Notes under the pieces: generated by a model
What the model was told of the DNA's origin: nothing
The model's input: the letters and a program-made list of their open reading frames with translations, nothing else
Databases searched by the model: none
Part shown: positions 48,957-61,651 of the stretch, piece by piece
How the letters are laid out: every line of letters starts with the position of its first letter
Position numbering within the stretch: position 1 is the first letter of the stretch
Origin: Allium sativum
Lineage: Eukaryota; Streptophyta; Magnoliopsida; Asparagales; Amaryllidaceae
Direction of reading: 5' to 3'
Length of the DNA: 64,000 nucleotides
Assembly: GCA_030737875.1 (NCBI GenBank)
Contig: CM060926.1
Span: forward strand, 169,097,079 to 169,161,078
Position numbers and translations under genes: made by a program

Positions 48957-49676
48957 TGTGGTATTAGAGCTTTGGTTTATCAGAGCTTTAGCTTATGAGA
49001 TAAAAGCTCATTAGAAATAGGGTAGTGATACCCTAGAATGAGTGGAATCAGTCGTAGAATCCTTCTTATGAGAGAGCGTATTTTGAAAATATAAATAATT
49101 TTGAAACATAAAGTTTTTTTATTTTTCGAAATAACCAATCTTTGAATATGTTCTCTTCGATAGCCTTCTTTGTTAAGGTCTCCTTAGATTTGAATATTAA
49201 TCCTGTTCTATTTGAATCATTCCCTTTTTGACTATTTGAACAATCCAACCTCTTATGAACAAGATTTGGAATGACACTGAATATTCAAATTTATTATAAA
49301 ATCAAAACTAAATTGGTTTTGAAATGAAACTTCGAGAATCATTGATATTAAGTATTTGATATGAGTTTTTGAACCTTAAATATATATGGTGTTGAAATGA
49401 TTCCAGTGATGACTGCACAGCATCGTCAATATCTATTTGCGGGTTTTGAAAGTGGGATAGATATATATATCGCCAATCGAGACGTCGAGTGAATACTTAA
49501 AATTATTTTGAAATGTTAGAAAATATTTTAACATTGATTTAAATATATAAATTTTTCAAAGTATATATTAGATATGAAGATAAATTAGAACTATTGTTTT
49601 AAATATATTAATTATTTAATTACTATTTTCCTGTCTTGTTCCTTTTCGGGGACGAAAAGATTTAAGTGGGGGAGAA
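48957..49676 (+). other. Element E interior, 720 bp, non-coding
   Basis: Primer site TGGTATTAGAGC (48959-48970, one change from the usual TGGTATCAGAGC), stem-loop at 49007-49042, and polypurine tract AAGTGGGGGAGAA (49664-49676) preceded by 'ttccttttcggggacgaaaa'. There is no gag or pol. It is homologous to the interiors of B and F but shorter. Confidence 0.88.
49007..49042 (+). other. Conserved post-primer stem-loop, element E copy
   Basis: Outer stem CTCATT/AATGAG, bulge AGAAA opposite G, inner stem TAGGGTA/TACCCTA, tetraloop GTGA, all fully paired. It starts 36 bases after the primer site. Compared with B, one outer pair is A-T instead of G-C and one inner pair is G-C instead of A-T, with both sides of each pair changed. 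Confidence 0.7.
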
Positions 49677-52240
49677 TGTAAGAACCCAAAATTTTAAGTG
49701 TATTTTTATTTAATTTAATTTAATTTTCATTTTATTATATTTGTTTAAAATTAGTTTGTTTGTATTTTTATAACTATTATGATTTTGAATTAAAAACTAA
49801 ATTTATTTTGGTTTCTATATAGCAAATGAATTTGATTTGATATGAATATATTTTGACAATATTTTCAATTTCGATCTTATTTAGTTTATAAATTAAATTA
49901 AGTTTATTTAGTTGGATTTGAATTTATTTAGGAAATTAAAACATGAAATTGATTTATAATGAAACGTTTATCTTTAATATTTTGTTATTTTCATTTGGAA
50001 GTGATTTAAATAATTTTATATTGAAAACATTAAAATTTATGTCACTTCGTTTGGATCAGTTTTGACGATTATTTGTGGTAGCGACAACTGATATATCTCA
50101 AATAAAATGAAAATGTAAAATAAAAAAAATAAAAATCCGAAAAAAAATTATATTTGAGATGCGTCCAACCAGACATAGCGTAAAAATTAATTTTTTTTAA
50201 AAAAAATTATATTTGAGATGTGCCTAACAGTTCAAATTTTTGCAACAGTAAAATCTCTCAGAAATCAGTTCGGACAAACATTAAAAATATTCTGTTTTTT
50301 GTCAGAATACGACGACGAAACTCGTTTTGAAAAATTCAGATGTTTTGATCTTCTTTTAATTGTTTTCTCGTATCATTTACCCTTTTAAAAGGGGTCCGTA
50401 ATGCCCTTTTGAATGGAGCATCCTAACATTGCAAATTGTATATCATTGTGTCCATCTCGTCGCGCTGATTTCCAAAATATATCTTTTTGTCGGTTTTGGT
50501 GCACGGTTCGTGCTGAGATTGCCAAAAGGTTTGCACAGTTCATTTTTGAAACAAAACCATTTAAGTTCTAAGTGTCCATATTTGGAATCTTCGTATTTTT
50601 CTAAACATTTTGGGTCTGCAAAACTCGTTCTTTTATTTTATTTAACCATCCATTTAAATTTTTATTTCCTAGAAGGACACATATACGCCATTCCTGCATT
50701 TCAAAAGTCATGTACACATTTTTTGTTCTTTCTATGTTCGTTTGCATGCGTTTTCCTCTTACATCCTATTGCATTCCAAAATCCACTTTATAAATTCCAA
50801 GCACGCATTCCAAAAGCCACTTTCTCCTATCTAAACCCATTTATTTTCCTAGAAAAAAACCCAGCAATATCCAATTTTGCCACCCATAATCTTCGCCTTC
50901 CCCATCCCTGCGCCAACAACATGCACAGAGCCCAGAGCCTTCGACCTCGCCTCCGATTTTCCCAGACCGGAGCGCCACAACTCGAGTCGTTTTAACTCAT
51001 GCCCAATACGCTAGTTGCATGATCTCCGGCCTCCTCTATTCTACAACACCTAGCCCATAGCCCTGAAGTTCACCGCGGACCCCTTTCTGCCGGAGCTCGA
51101 CCAACTGATACCGACCCCTCCGCCCTCCCTGAAGCCCATCGAACCCAAACCTTCCCCTTTCCTTTAACTAAATACATACACACATACATACATATATATA
51201 CACTTGTTTATTTTGGTTTTGTAAGTAAGAGTTGTTACTGAGTAGAAAAGATTTTGTGTAGTGTTTGTGTGCTTTGGGGTTGATTTGTATGCATGGGTTT
51301 GTGATGTGTATGGATTGGTGCGTGTGTGTTGTATATAACCTGCGTGAGTGTGGATTTGTGTGAGCGTGTTTGCATGGTGTATGTATTCCCGTTTGTATAT
51401 GGTGTGTGTATTATAATATATATACATAGAGAGAGAACGGTTTTGAATGTGTGTATATAATTTAAATATATATAGTTTATATGGTTTTGTTATGGTATGT
51501 GTACGTTAGCGTCGTGTTGATTTTGAGATATATATATATATATTATGGTTTTCCGTGTATTCATATATAAAATATTTATATGACATTTTGTATAAGTGTT
51601 GTGTTTAATTTTATTAAATCGAGTTTGGTGTTGAGTTGAAACCCGATCCAAAATCCAATAACCATACCGATCCATCCAGAATTTCCTCGACCTCCTGTTA
51701 TTAAAATAAAATAAATATCGAGTGGTTACCAAATTGAATCCATTCTGCATCTTGCCTGGAAGTTGTAGTCTCTTTCGATGTCCATCCGTTCTTCTTCTTT
51801 ATTTCTGCGCCATGAAAGGTGAGTTTATCTCACACCTGACTTACATTTTTCATGGATGTTAGATCGATAATGAACTGTTATATGTAGTGTATAGGATTAT
51901 TACTGATAGAAATTGTTTGATTTGATATGCATGCACACTTCATATGTAACACGATATATTCATATGACACATAGTTGCACTGAGATATAAACGTCGTGAA
52001 TTGATGCTATGTGATTGTTGTTTGTGATTGTTGATACCTCTAGTTTAGGAAAAATCACTAAGGGTTGAAATGATACATACCCGAACGGACATTAGATTAG
52101 AGGAAAATCGTTATGGGTTGAAATGATAAACCTGAACGATTTTTACAAAATTTGGGATTGCGGGTTGAAATGATATATACCCGTAGAACATTTTAAATTA
52201 TAGATTGAAATGATAAATATCAGTATCTCTTGACCGTAGG
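49677..52240 (+). mobile_element. Element E 3' LTR, truncated by element F
   Basis: It starts TGTAAGAACCC and matches 44727 onward until 52240 (equivalent to about 47664), where element F begins. Relative to the 5' LTR it lacks about 385 bases near 50815, with 'gcattc' at the junction. Donor-like AAAG/GTGAGT recurs at 51819-51824. The remaining LTR is not in the window. Confidence 0.92.
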
Positions 52241-54960
52241 TGTAACAACCCGGAAATCCGAGCCAATTTAAAAATTTTATTTCGGAAATTTTAGTGAATT
52301 TTGAATATTTAAAATGAATTATTTTAAATAATAGAGACGAGAAATTTATTTTGAATAGAATTAGAACGTATATATTTATGTAGCTCGACGTTAGAATATA
52401 ATTATTTATTTTTAATTATAAAAGGAATTGAAAATGGCGCGGTAGTTCGACAATTCGATTTCATATTTCAAATGAATGTACAGGATTCAAAATAAACCGG
52501 ATTTTAGAGAAACCAAAAATATTAGAATCTAATTGAGAATATCTTTCTAACGAATGCGAAAAATCAAAATTTCATAGCAGGGATAAAAAGTTATGCCTAG
52601 TTGAAATTTCAGAATAGTCGCTATGGAATTCTAGCCCTTAAAAATGGAAATTTTGCAAACGACCTCGGTTTTCGATGAAGCCACTTTCGTTGGATCCGGG
52701 AGGTCAAGTTATTGCTAGAATCCCAATTTCGTAATTTTTCGAATCAATATGTGAGCATGGAGAAAGAAAACGTGTTTTGACAGTTTCAGTCAATTTCGAT
52801 CGACCAGAAAATGGCCATTTTTCAAACGGTCTCAGAATTCGACGAAATTAGTTTTGTTAGGATCGTATCGTCAATACGATGCTAGAAATAATTTTTCTGG
52901 AATTTTTAAAGTCAGTATGTGGCCCCGGTAAATTGAAATGTGCATTCAAATTCAATATATAGATTTATATTTTGATTTTGACGAAAACTGATCGAAACAG
53001 CTGAATTAGCTGATGAAAGATATCCCATTGTGTTAGGAATGGGGGTAATTACCTAGGAGCGACAATCGTTGGGTTTGATTTTGACTTCGAAATAAAATGT
53101 TACTTTTTGAAATAAAAATAATATATATAATTATTTATCCCTCTCTCTCCCCCCTTATTCCTTGGTCAAACCCCCCCACATCAGTTATTCAAAACCAATA
53201 AGAAGTAAATGAAAAAAGGGAGAACGACGGAAATCCCCCCCAACCCCCCCCCCCCCCCCCCCCGCAGCGGCGCCGCCTTCCCTCCTTTCACCTCTCCCCT
53301 CTGACGTCGGCCTCCCCCTTCTCTCCCTTGCCCCAATTCTCCTCAGCTCCTCTCCCCTTCGACCATGCCTAAAACGCGGACCCCCCGAAACCCAAGAACG
53401 CTGCCAACGCCCACCTCAGGCGAACTCCCTCCGCCTCCACCAGGCTCCGACCGTGACTTCCCCCAATCCTCCTCCATCCGAGACGCTGTAAGTTTATTTA
53501 TTTATTTTATTTTTATGTAATTAGTTTAATTTAATTTAAAAGCATTTTTTAAATCAGCTCTTGATGTATATTCGCATTGAAGAAAGATTTAAATTTTTAT
53601 AACATGAAAGGTGAAATTTTTATAAGAAGTAAAGATATGATTTTTAAAGAAGTAAAGATTATATTTTTATATGTGAAAAGATTATATTTTCATGTAATGA
53701 CAGATTAGATTTTCATGAATATGAAAGCAATATAAAGAAGTGATTTTTATGGATTGAAGGTTATGATATTTATCGTTTAAGTAGTGAGATAAAAATATAA
53801 ATTTTATATACTAGAGAATTTAAAAATATGATTTTTATATATGTAGCGAATTAAAAATTTTGATTTTTATTATATATCTAGAGTTGAAACAAAAATGTGA
53901 TTTTTAATGAAAACTGCGTGAAACTGATCTAGTTAGAAGCACGGTGAAGACTTCCTACATATGAAGAGTCGCGGTGAAATGGTTTAGCTAGTCGGTGAGA
54001 ATTTCTCACTTTTATTTCAATTTCTAGTTTGAAATATATACTAGGATGCCGAAGGTGCTTAGTAGCACCCGACACACGTCGTCCACAGACCATGGATGAC
54101 TTGTTTGTTTGATTTCTGTGTTGTGAAATTTGATTGTGTGATGTGGAATGAAATAAAATATTTTATAGTGGAAAATATTTTATAGTTAAAAGTACGATTT
54201 TTAACGTGTATATAAAATAAAATAGTAATAAACAAATCAGACGATTTTTTTATATACACTGATTTGACTGATATTGATTGGGATGATAAATTTTACACAT
54301 CGTCCAACTGCACAAATAAAATATGTGTTTGCTGATTTGAAATCCCACACGGGTATTGGGATGATATTTGACGTACACTAATCCCGATTGTTTAGTTGTA
54401 TGTCAATCGATGGGTTGACAGACTGTGTAAGCGTTAATTATTTATATTTAATGCTTACACAGTTGTGTGGTGCACTCTGGATGATGGTTGATGATTTATC
54501 GTTGCTGTTATATACATGTGTTGTAGGGAACCCATATAATTAACATTATATGGTAATTGATTGGGCCTCATTCCAATTTGGAAAATAAGAAATATAAATT
54601 CATGTGTTGAATAGAAATAAATATTCATGTGTTAAATAGAAATATAAGTTCATGTATTGAAGAAAATATTCATTTGTTGAATAGAATAACGAAGTTATTG
54701 AAATATATAAAGCCGTGTTGGTTAGATATGCGCCATTTTGAAGCGAACAATATTTATATCGATTTTATTCATTTTTATAATGAATATAGAAAACGAAGTG
54801 ATTTCAAAATATAACGTTTTGAAAATATTATCATTTGTATATCGATGATGTGGAATATTCAATTTTGATTAGAAATTGAATATGAAGTTGAAATCATTTT
54901 GAAAATGAATTTAAAACAATTTATAAAATAGTTTTAAAAGGAAATCGATGAAATATATAT

Positions 54961-55003
<43 letters not shown>

Positions 55004-57744
55004 TGGCCTAAATAGAACGCGCCGCGGCAGTTCGCGAATTTCGACCATTAACTTTGAATGGACATTACGGGAGATCCGACTATCGGATTCTCCTAAAACC
55101 GGAACCATTGGATTCGTATAGAAAAGAGCATTCTAACGAATATTAGAAATTAGAAATCTAACGGTTGGATTTGGAATTATGTCTAAATCAAATTTGGAAA
55201 AGGTCGTTGTAAGTGCAGTTCGATGGCCTTTGATGGAATTCGACTGTACGGGACTTGATAAAATTATTAAAAATAGTAATAATTTGTATAAAATCATAAC
55301 AAATGATTTGTGAAGAATTGGGATGAAAAATTCCAAATTTGAAAAGATAAAAATAGATTTTTATCGTAATGAACTAGTTTTGAACTAGAATAATAATTTA
55401 TTTATTTTTAAATAAATAAATTGGATTTGAAAGGGTTTTAAAAGTAACCAGAAGTTTCAATAATTGAATTGGAATGGAATGTGATTTGGGGTTTATAGTG
55501 AACCGTGTTTTAAATGACATTGGTTCTTTAACCTAGTTAAAGACAGGATATGATTTCCCAAGTTAAATAATCATTGATAGTGATTATTGGAAGATTAAAA
55601 CCAAGTGGAATTTTAAGAAATCTTTAATTAGATCGAAATGATCGAGAATGGAGTATCACCAGTTTTGCTCCAGGAGATAGTTAAATCTTTAATTAGATTT
55701 GAACGTGAAATGGTAATTGAATTTACCGATAACACCGTGGTGTTAGATATGAAGTATTACCAGTTTTACTTCATGGGATGAATAGGTTGGGATTGGGAAA
55801 TAAAATAAATGATTACTGCGGTGTGGTTCGCTAATCCCGACTTTTGAATTGATATTCAAAGGAAGATTAAAGAATAAATTTAAAGTATTTATCTTTGATA
55901 AAATTAATGGGAACCTTTCCCAAAGTGTAAGAATATTTGAATAAAAGAATATTCTGAATTGGAATGAGGCGTATGTTGTGTTTGTGTAAAACTTGTTTAT
56001 TATATACGCGAGTTATTCAAAAAGACCTGGTTTATCTCATTCTGAATAACTGATTCGACGTGGTGTCGAGGATGAAGACAGTGGTTGAAGACAAGAGGTC
56101 TTCACATCGTATGGGTGATTACTGATAATCTTGATTGGGTTGTACACCCAAGAGGAGGGAATCAGTTGGTGATGGTCTAGACGTACTTGGAGATCGATGG
56201 ATATGCGAGGTACAAGGTGCCTCCGGTTTCGTTCAGACCCAGAACGAACTTGTAAATGGACTGTGTGTCTGACATTGGATTTTATTCTGTGTGATTGATT
56301 TCTATTAAATATATATCTGTTTGGCAGCGGAGAATTTATTCTCTTGCTTAAGTGGTGATGGATATCTGTCTGACATTGGATTTTATTCTATGTGATTTAT
56401 TTCTATTAAGTAAATATTATATTTTATTCTGTGGTGATGGATATCAATCGCATGTAGTGAATTGCCTGTGTGGCATGCCTAAGTGGCAATTGATCAAGGC
56501 TTCTGTTGAAAAGCAAAGTCTTATGGTTGATGATCAAAGCACCGCCTGTGTGGCATAGCTTTGTGTAACATTGATTCGCGAGCCTCACAACCCGTTTGTG
56601 AACCAGAAACGGGAGAGGACATCAGGGATGGCATGTGTTTCCTTTTAGCTAGGATGGTGTCAGTGACCTACCAGCCCTGACATTTATATTATTTTCACCT
56701 GTGTGGTTGTTGTTGTTGCGAGGCGCCTCAGATATATTGGTGACTTTGTGGAGCTGATGGAGTCATTTGGCTCATTTTCGCCCTAAAGGGCGGGTGAACG
56801 CAATGTTCAGGCATTTTAATCCACATCGGTGGACCGGCCCTAATGATCTAAGCGTCACTCGAGCTCTGATCCTGAGACATGGTAGGCTAGATTGTCTCGA
56901 ATCGGTGAGGACTATCTTTTGCCTTGGTTCACAAATGGAAATCCAACTTCCAATACATGACTTTGCAGTTTTATTTGTAGAGCCTTGTATGACGAGATAG
57001 TGGGATGGGGTATTCATGCCGTATATGATTGATACTTTTGATTGAATTTTTTTTATACATTATGCACTTATAATAGTATCAAATGATTTGTTTTTAGCAT
57101 ATCAAGCATTCTTTGGCTATTATAAGGTAAAAACCCTATCCTCCGGCTTCGTTGCATTGTGTGATGGGACCTAGGTCTTATAATAGCTTCATTTTTCTTT
57201 ATTTAGCATTGCGCTGTTGTTTTATGCACTGGTATTTTTGGGAGGAAACCCATTCCGTGTTATACGGCATGGTCCCTTGATTTACCTAACTTCAAAAATA
57301 AAGATTAATAACTGTTTTAGTTCTCACACCAATCACATGACTGATCTGGAGTTTATTGTTTTAACCTAAACTCTGGGTGCCCTTATTTTGACACGGGCAG
57401 CTAGTAGTTTTGGGTTTGCAGATTTATATTCACAGGATCCTGATTTACAGATGGAACGATACTCGGAAAGCTCTGTATCCGTGTATTACTTCTAGTTGTG
57501 TATTGTATTATTTTCCGCTATTATGTAATGTATTTAAATGTAATTTAAATCTCTGATATTTTCTGTGTAGTATTTATTCATACTCTGTATATTCTTATAT
57601 TCTGATGGAATTGTTGTAATATACAATGAAATGTTCTTCTGTTTGCGTTTCGATGTGTGTTGTTCTCAAAACAATCAGGGGTCTCGAACGGTCTTGGTCG
57701 ATTTAGCGATCGATTCAGATCAGGAGAAATTACTTTTCGTTACA
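52241..57744 (+). mobile_element. Element F 5' LTR, 5504 bp
   Basis: It starts TGTAACAACCCGGAAATCCG and ends TTTTCGTTACA. Copies of its parts are at 58771-63100. It has an AT-rich TATA-like region (53109-53140), CT-rich then GC-rich block (53145-53487) with a run of 20 C (53244-53263), donor-like GTAAGT (53488-53493), twin hairpin (54054-54100), minisatellite (54590-54690) and (TA)n (54952-54993). An ~80-bp segment around 'tgtctgacattggattttat' is duplicated at 56268-56410 but not in the 3' LTR. Probable left TSD GTAGG (52236-52240). No gene. Confidence 0.93.
54054..54100 (+). other. Twin-hairpin block, element F 5' LTR
   Basis: GGTGCT-tagt-AGCACC (54054-54069) and GTCGTCCA-cagacca-TGGATGAC (54078-54100); the second has one G-U pair. 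Compare 60653-60699, where that pair is A-U. Confidence 0.6.
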
Positions 57745-58770
57745 TTTGGTATCAGAGCTTTGGTTTACAGAGCTCGGAAAACAAGACACTTTAGAACCAA
57801 ACGAAAGAATTCATCAGAAATTGGATTAGTAATATCCAATGGGAATGACTCGTTAGAGATAGGATCAGTAGTATCCTAGAACAAGTGTGAAGAGTATATT
57901 TTTAAAATGAAAACAAATTGTTTTGGAAATTTAAACCATTTCATACGTATTTGAATAATTATTTGTATTGAATTTGGACAATACAATATATAAAGATTTT
58001 GCATATACGCCTTGCAAACGTATATTCGAAATTTTAATATACTGGATAGATATAGAATCACACTCTAGTCGCCCGGGGGTAATTCTGATGATGATGCATC
58101 ATCAGTGTTCGAGTTTCAAAGTTGTGATATTTATATATTTCCATTAGATTGGTGTGAGAACCAAAATATAGCTAGAATACATTGTTGTGAATGGCACCAA
58201 AAATGTGATTTTTAACTATATATCAAAATTATGAGTTTGAAACGTTAATTTACTTATTGATTGCTGGTTGTGTTGTTTGATTATTGTATGATCAATTAAA
58301 TGTTGAACCTCTTGTCAAATTGAACCAAATAGCGAGTTGTATTGAAAATTTATCGCAATTGCATGCATATACATGTACTTACATTGAATAGGTCATTGCA
58401 ATGAGGCTAGAGCAGAAGAATAAAATTGTTTGCCCGACAAATAGGTTCATGTTTACAAATTTATAGGGTTTTTGATGATTTTATGAGCCGATTGGCTAGC
58501 CGCTTGGCTGTTTCTTTTCCTTATTGGATTGGTGAGGGCCATGGGAGGCTATTTGAAATATCCCGAAGCTCCCGGTGCAGGGGAGGTTATAGCGAAATTT
58601 TTTGAACATTTAGGGTGTTAGCCAAATTTTTGGAAAATTTGAAAAGTTCTTAGAAACTGAAAATTTGAAGAACTTAAGTCGTAATGAAAATAATGAAAGT
58701 TGAGTTGATTAGTTAAACAACTTTCGGCTTCGTTCCTTTTCGGTGATGAAAAGTTTTAAGTGGGGGAGAT
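57745..58770 (+). other. Element F interior, 1026 bp, non-coding
   Basis: Primer site TGGTATCAGAGC (57747-57758), stem-loop 57849-57885 (CTCGTT/AACAAG with one mismatch; TAGGAT/ATCCTA), a block shared with B's interior near 58402 ('gaggctagagcagaa'), and polypurine tract AAGTGGGGGAGA (58758-58769). No protein-coding frame resembling gag or pol. Confidence 0.9.
57849..57885 (+). other. Conserved post-primer stem-loop, element F copy
   Basis: It starts 90 bases after the primer site, as in B. Inner stem TAGGAT/ATCCTA is perfect with loop CAGTAGT. The outer stem has a single C-A mismatch. Confidence 0.6.
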
Positions 58771-60035
58771 TGTAATAACCCGGAAATCCGAGCCAATTTA
58801 AATTTTTTATTTTGGCTATTTTAGTGAATTTTGAATATTTGAAATGAATTATTTTAAATAATAGTGACGAGAAATTTATGTTGAATAGAATTAGAACGTA
58901 TATATTTATATAGCTCAACGTTAGAATATAATAATTTATTTTTAATTATAAAAGGAATTGAGAATGGCGCGGTAGTTCGAAAATTCGATTTCAAATTTCA
59001 AATGAATGTACAGGATTCAAAATAAACCGGATTTTAAAGAAACCAAAAATATTAGAATCTAATTGAGAATATATTTCCAACGAATCCGAAAAATCAAAAT
59101 TTCATAGCAGGGATAAAAAGTTATGCCCAGTTGAAATTTTAAAATAATCGCTATGGAATTCTGGCCCTAAAAAATGTAAATTTTGCAAACGACCTCGGTT
59201 TTCGACAAAACCACTTTTGTTGGATCCGGGAGATCAAGTTATAGCTAGATTCCCAATTTCGTAATTTTTCGAATCAATATGTGAGCGTGGCGAAAGAAAA
59301 CGTGTTTTGACAGTTTCAGTCAATTTCGATCGACCAGAAAATGGCCATTTTTCAAACGGTCTCAGAATTCGACGAAATTATTTTTGTTAGGATCGTATCG
59401 TCAATACGAAGCTAGAAATAATTTTTCTAGTATTTTTAAAGTCAGTATGTGGCCCGGGTAAATTGAAATGTTCGTTCAAATTCAATATATAGATTTATAT
59501 TTTGATTTTTATGAAAACTGATCGAAACAGCTGAATCAACTGATAAAACATATCCCATTGTGTTCGGACTGGGGGTAATTACCTAGGAGCGACAGTCATT
59601 GGGTTTAATTTTGACTTCGAAATAAAAAGTTACTTTTTGAAAGAAAAATAAATAAATATAATATATATAATTATACATCCCTCTCTCTCTCTCTCCCTTA
59701 TCCCTCGATCAATCCCCCCAACACCAATTATTCAAAACCGAATAAGAATTAAAAGAAAAAAGGGAGATCGACGGAAATTGCGCCCTCCCCCTCCCCACCC
59801 CCCCAAGCGGCAGCGGCGCCGCCTCCCCTTCTTTCACCTCTCCCCTCTGACGTCGGCCTCCCCCCTTCTCTCCCTTGCCCCGATTCTCCTCAGCTCCGCT
59901 TCGACCTTGCCTAAAACGCGGACCCCCCTGAAACCCTAGAATGCTACCAATGCCCACCTCAGGCGAACTCCCTCCGTCCCCACCAGACTCCGACCGCGAC
60001 TTCCCCCAATCCTCCTCCATCCGAGACGCTGTAAG

Positions 60036-60066
<31 letters not shown>

Positions 60067-60652
60067 ATGTAATTAGTTTAATTTAATTTAAATGCATTGT
60101 TTAAATCAGCTCTTGATGTATATTCGCGTTGAAGAAAGATTTAAATTTTTATAACATGAAAGATTTAATTTTTATAACATGAAAGATGAAATTTTTATAA
60201 CATGAAAGGTGAAAATTTTATAAGAAGTACATATATGATTTTTAAAGAAGTAAAGACTATATTTTTATACGTGAAAAGATTATATTTTCATGTAATGAAA
60301 GATTATATTTTCATGAATATGAAAGCAATATAAAGAAGTGATTTTTATGGATGGAAGGTTATGATTTTTACCGCTTAAGTAGTGAGATAAAAATATAAAA
60401 TTTATATACTAGAGAATTTAAAAATATGATTTTTTTATATATGAAGCGAATTAAAAATCTGATTTTTATTATATATCTAGCGTTGAAACAAAAATGTGGT
60501 TTTTAATGAAAACTGCGTGAAACAGATCTCGTTAGAAGCACGGTGAAGACTTCCTACATATGAAGAGTCGCGGTGAATTGGTTTAGCTAGTCAGTGAGAA
60601 TTTCTCACTTTTATTTTAATTTCTAGTTTGAAATATATACTAGGATGCAGAC

Positions 60653-60699
60653 GGTGCTTAGTAGCACCCGACAACCGTCATCCACAGACCATGGATGAC
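60653..60699 (+). other. Twin-hairpin block, element F 3' LTR
   Basis: GGTGCT-tagt-AGCACC (60653-60668) and GTCATCCA-cagacca-TGGATGAC (60677-60699), both perfectly paired. Confidence 0.6.
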
Positions 60700-61184
60700 T
60701 TGTTTGTTTGAGTTCTGTGTTGTGAAATTTGGTTGTGCGGTGTGGAATGAAATAAAATATTTTATAGTGGAAAATATTTTATAGTTAAAAATATGATTTT
60801 TAACGTGTATATAAAATAAATAGTAGTAAACAAATCGGACGATTTGTTTATATACACTGATTTGACTGATATTGATTGGGACGATAAATTTTACACATCG
60901 CCCAACTACACAAATAAAATCTGTGTTTGTTGATTTTAAACCCCACACGGGTATTGGGATGATATTTGACGTACACTAATCCCAATTGTTTAGTTGTATG
61001 TCAATCGATGGGTTGACAGACTGTGTAAGCGTTAATTATTTATATTTAGTGCTTATGCAGTTGTGTGGTGCACTATGGATGATGGTTGATGATTTATTGT
61101 TGTTGTTATATACATGTTTTGTAGGGAACCCATATAATTAACATTATATGGTAATTGATTGGGCCTCATTCCAATTTGGAAAAT

Positions 61185-61335
61185 AAGAAATATAAATTCA
61201 TGTGTTGAATAGAAATATAATATTCATGTGTTGAATAGAAATATAAATTCATGTGTTGAATAGAAATATATATTCATGTGTTGAATAGAAATATAAATTC
61301 ATGTGTTGAAGAAAATATTCATTTGTTGAATAGAA
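61185..61335 (+). repeat. About 27-bp tandem repeat, 5-6 copies (element F 3' LTR)
   Basis: Unit 'ttcatgtgttgaatagaaat' plus ataaa with small length changes. The 5' LTR has about 3-4 copies at 54590-54690. Confidence 0.85.
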
Positions 61336-61608
61336 TAACGAATTTATTGAAATATATAAAGCCGTGTTGGTTAGATATGCGCCATTTTGACACAAACGAT
61401 ATTTATATCGATTTTATTCATTTTCATAATGAATAAAGAAAACGAAGTGATTTCAAAATATAACGTTTTGAAAATATTATCATTTGTATATCGATGATAT
61501 GGAATATTCAATATTGTTAGAAATTGAATATGAAGTTGAAAGCGTTTTGAAAACGAATTCAAAACGATTTATAAAATACTTTTTAAAAGGAAATCGACGA
61601 AATATATA

Positions 61609-61651
<43 letters not shown>

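Noticed and set aside
53364..53500. Short Pro-rich ORF in F's GC block as a host exon
   Set aside because: The start codon is absent in the 3' LTR copy (ATG reads TTG there) and there is no domain; kept only as part of a possible leader exon.
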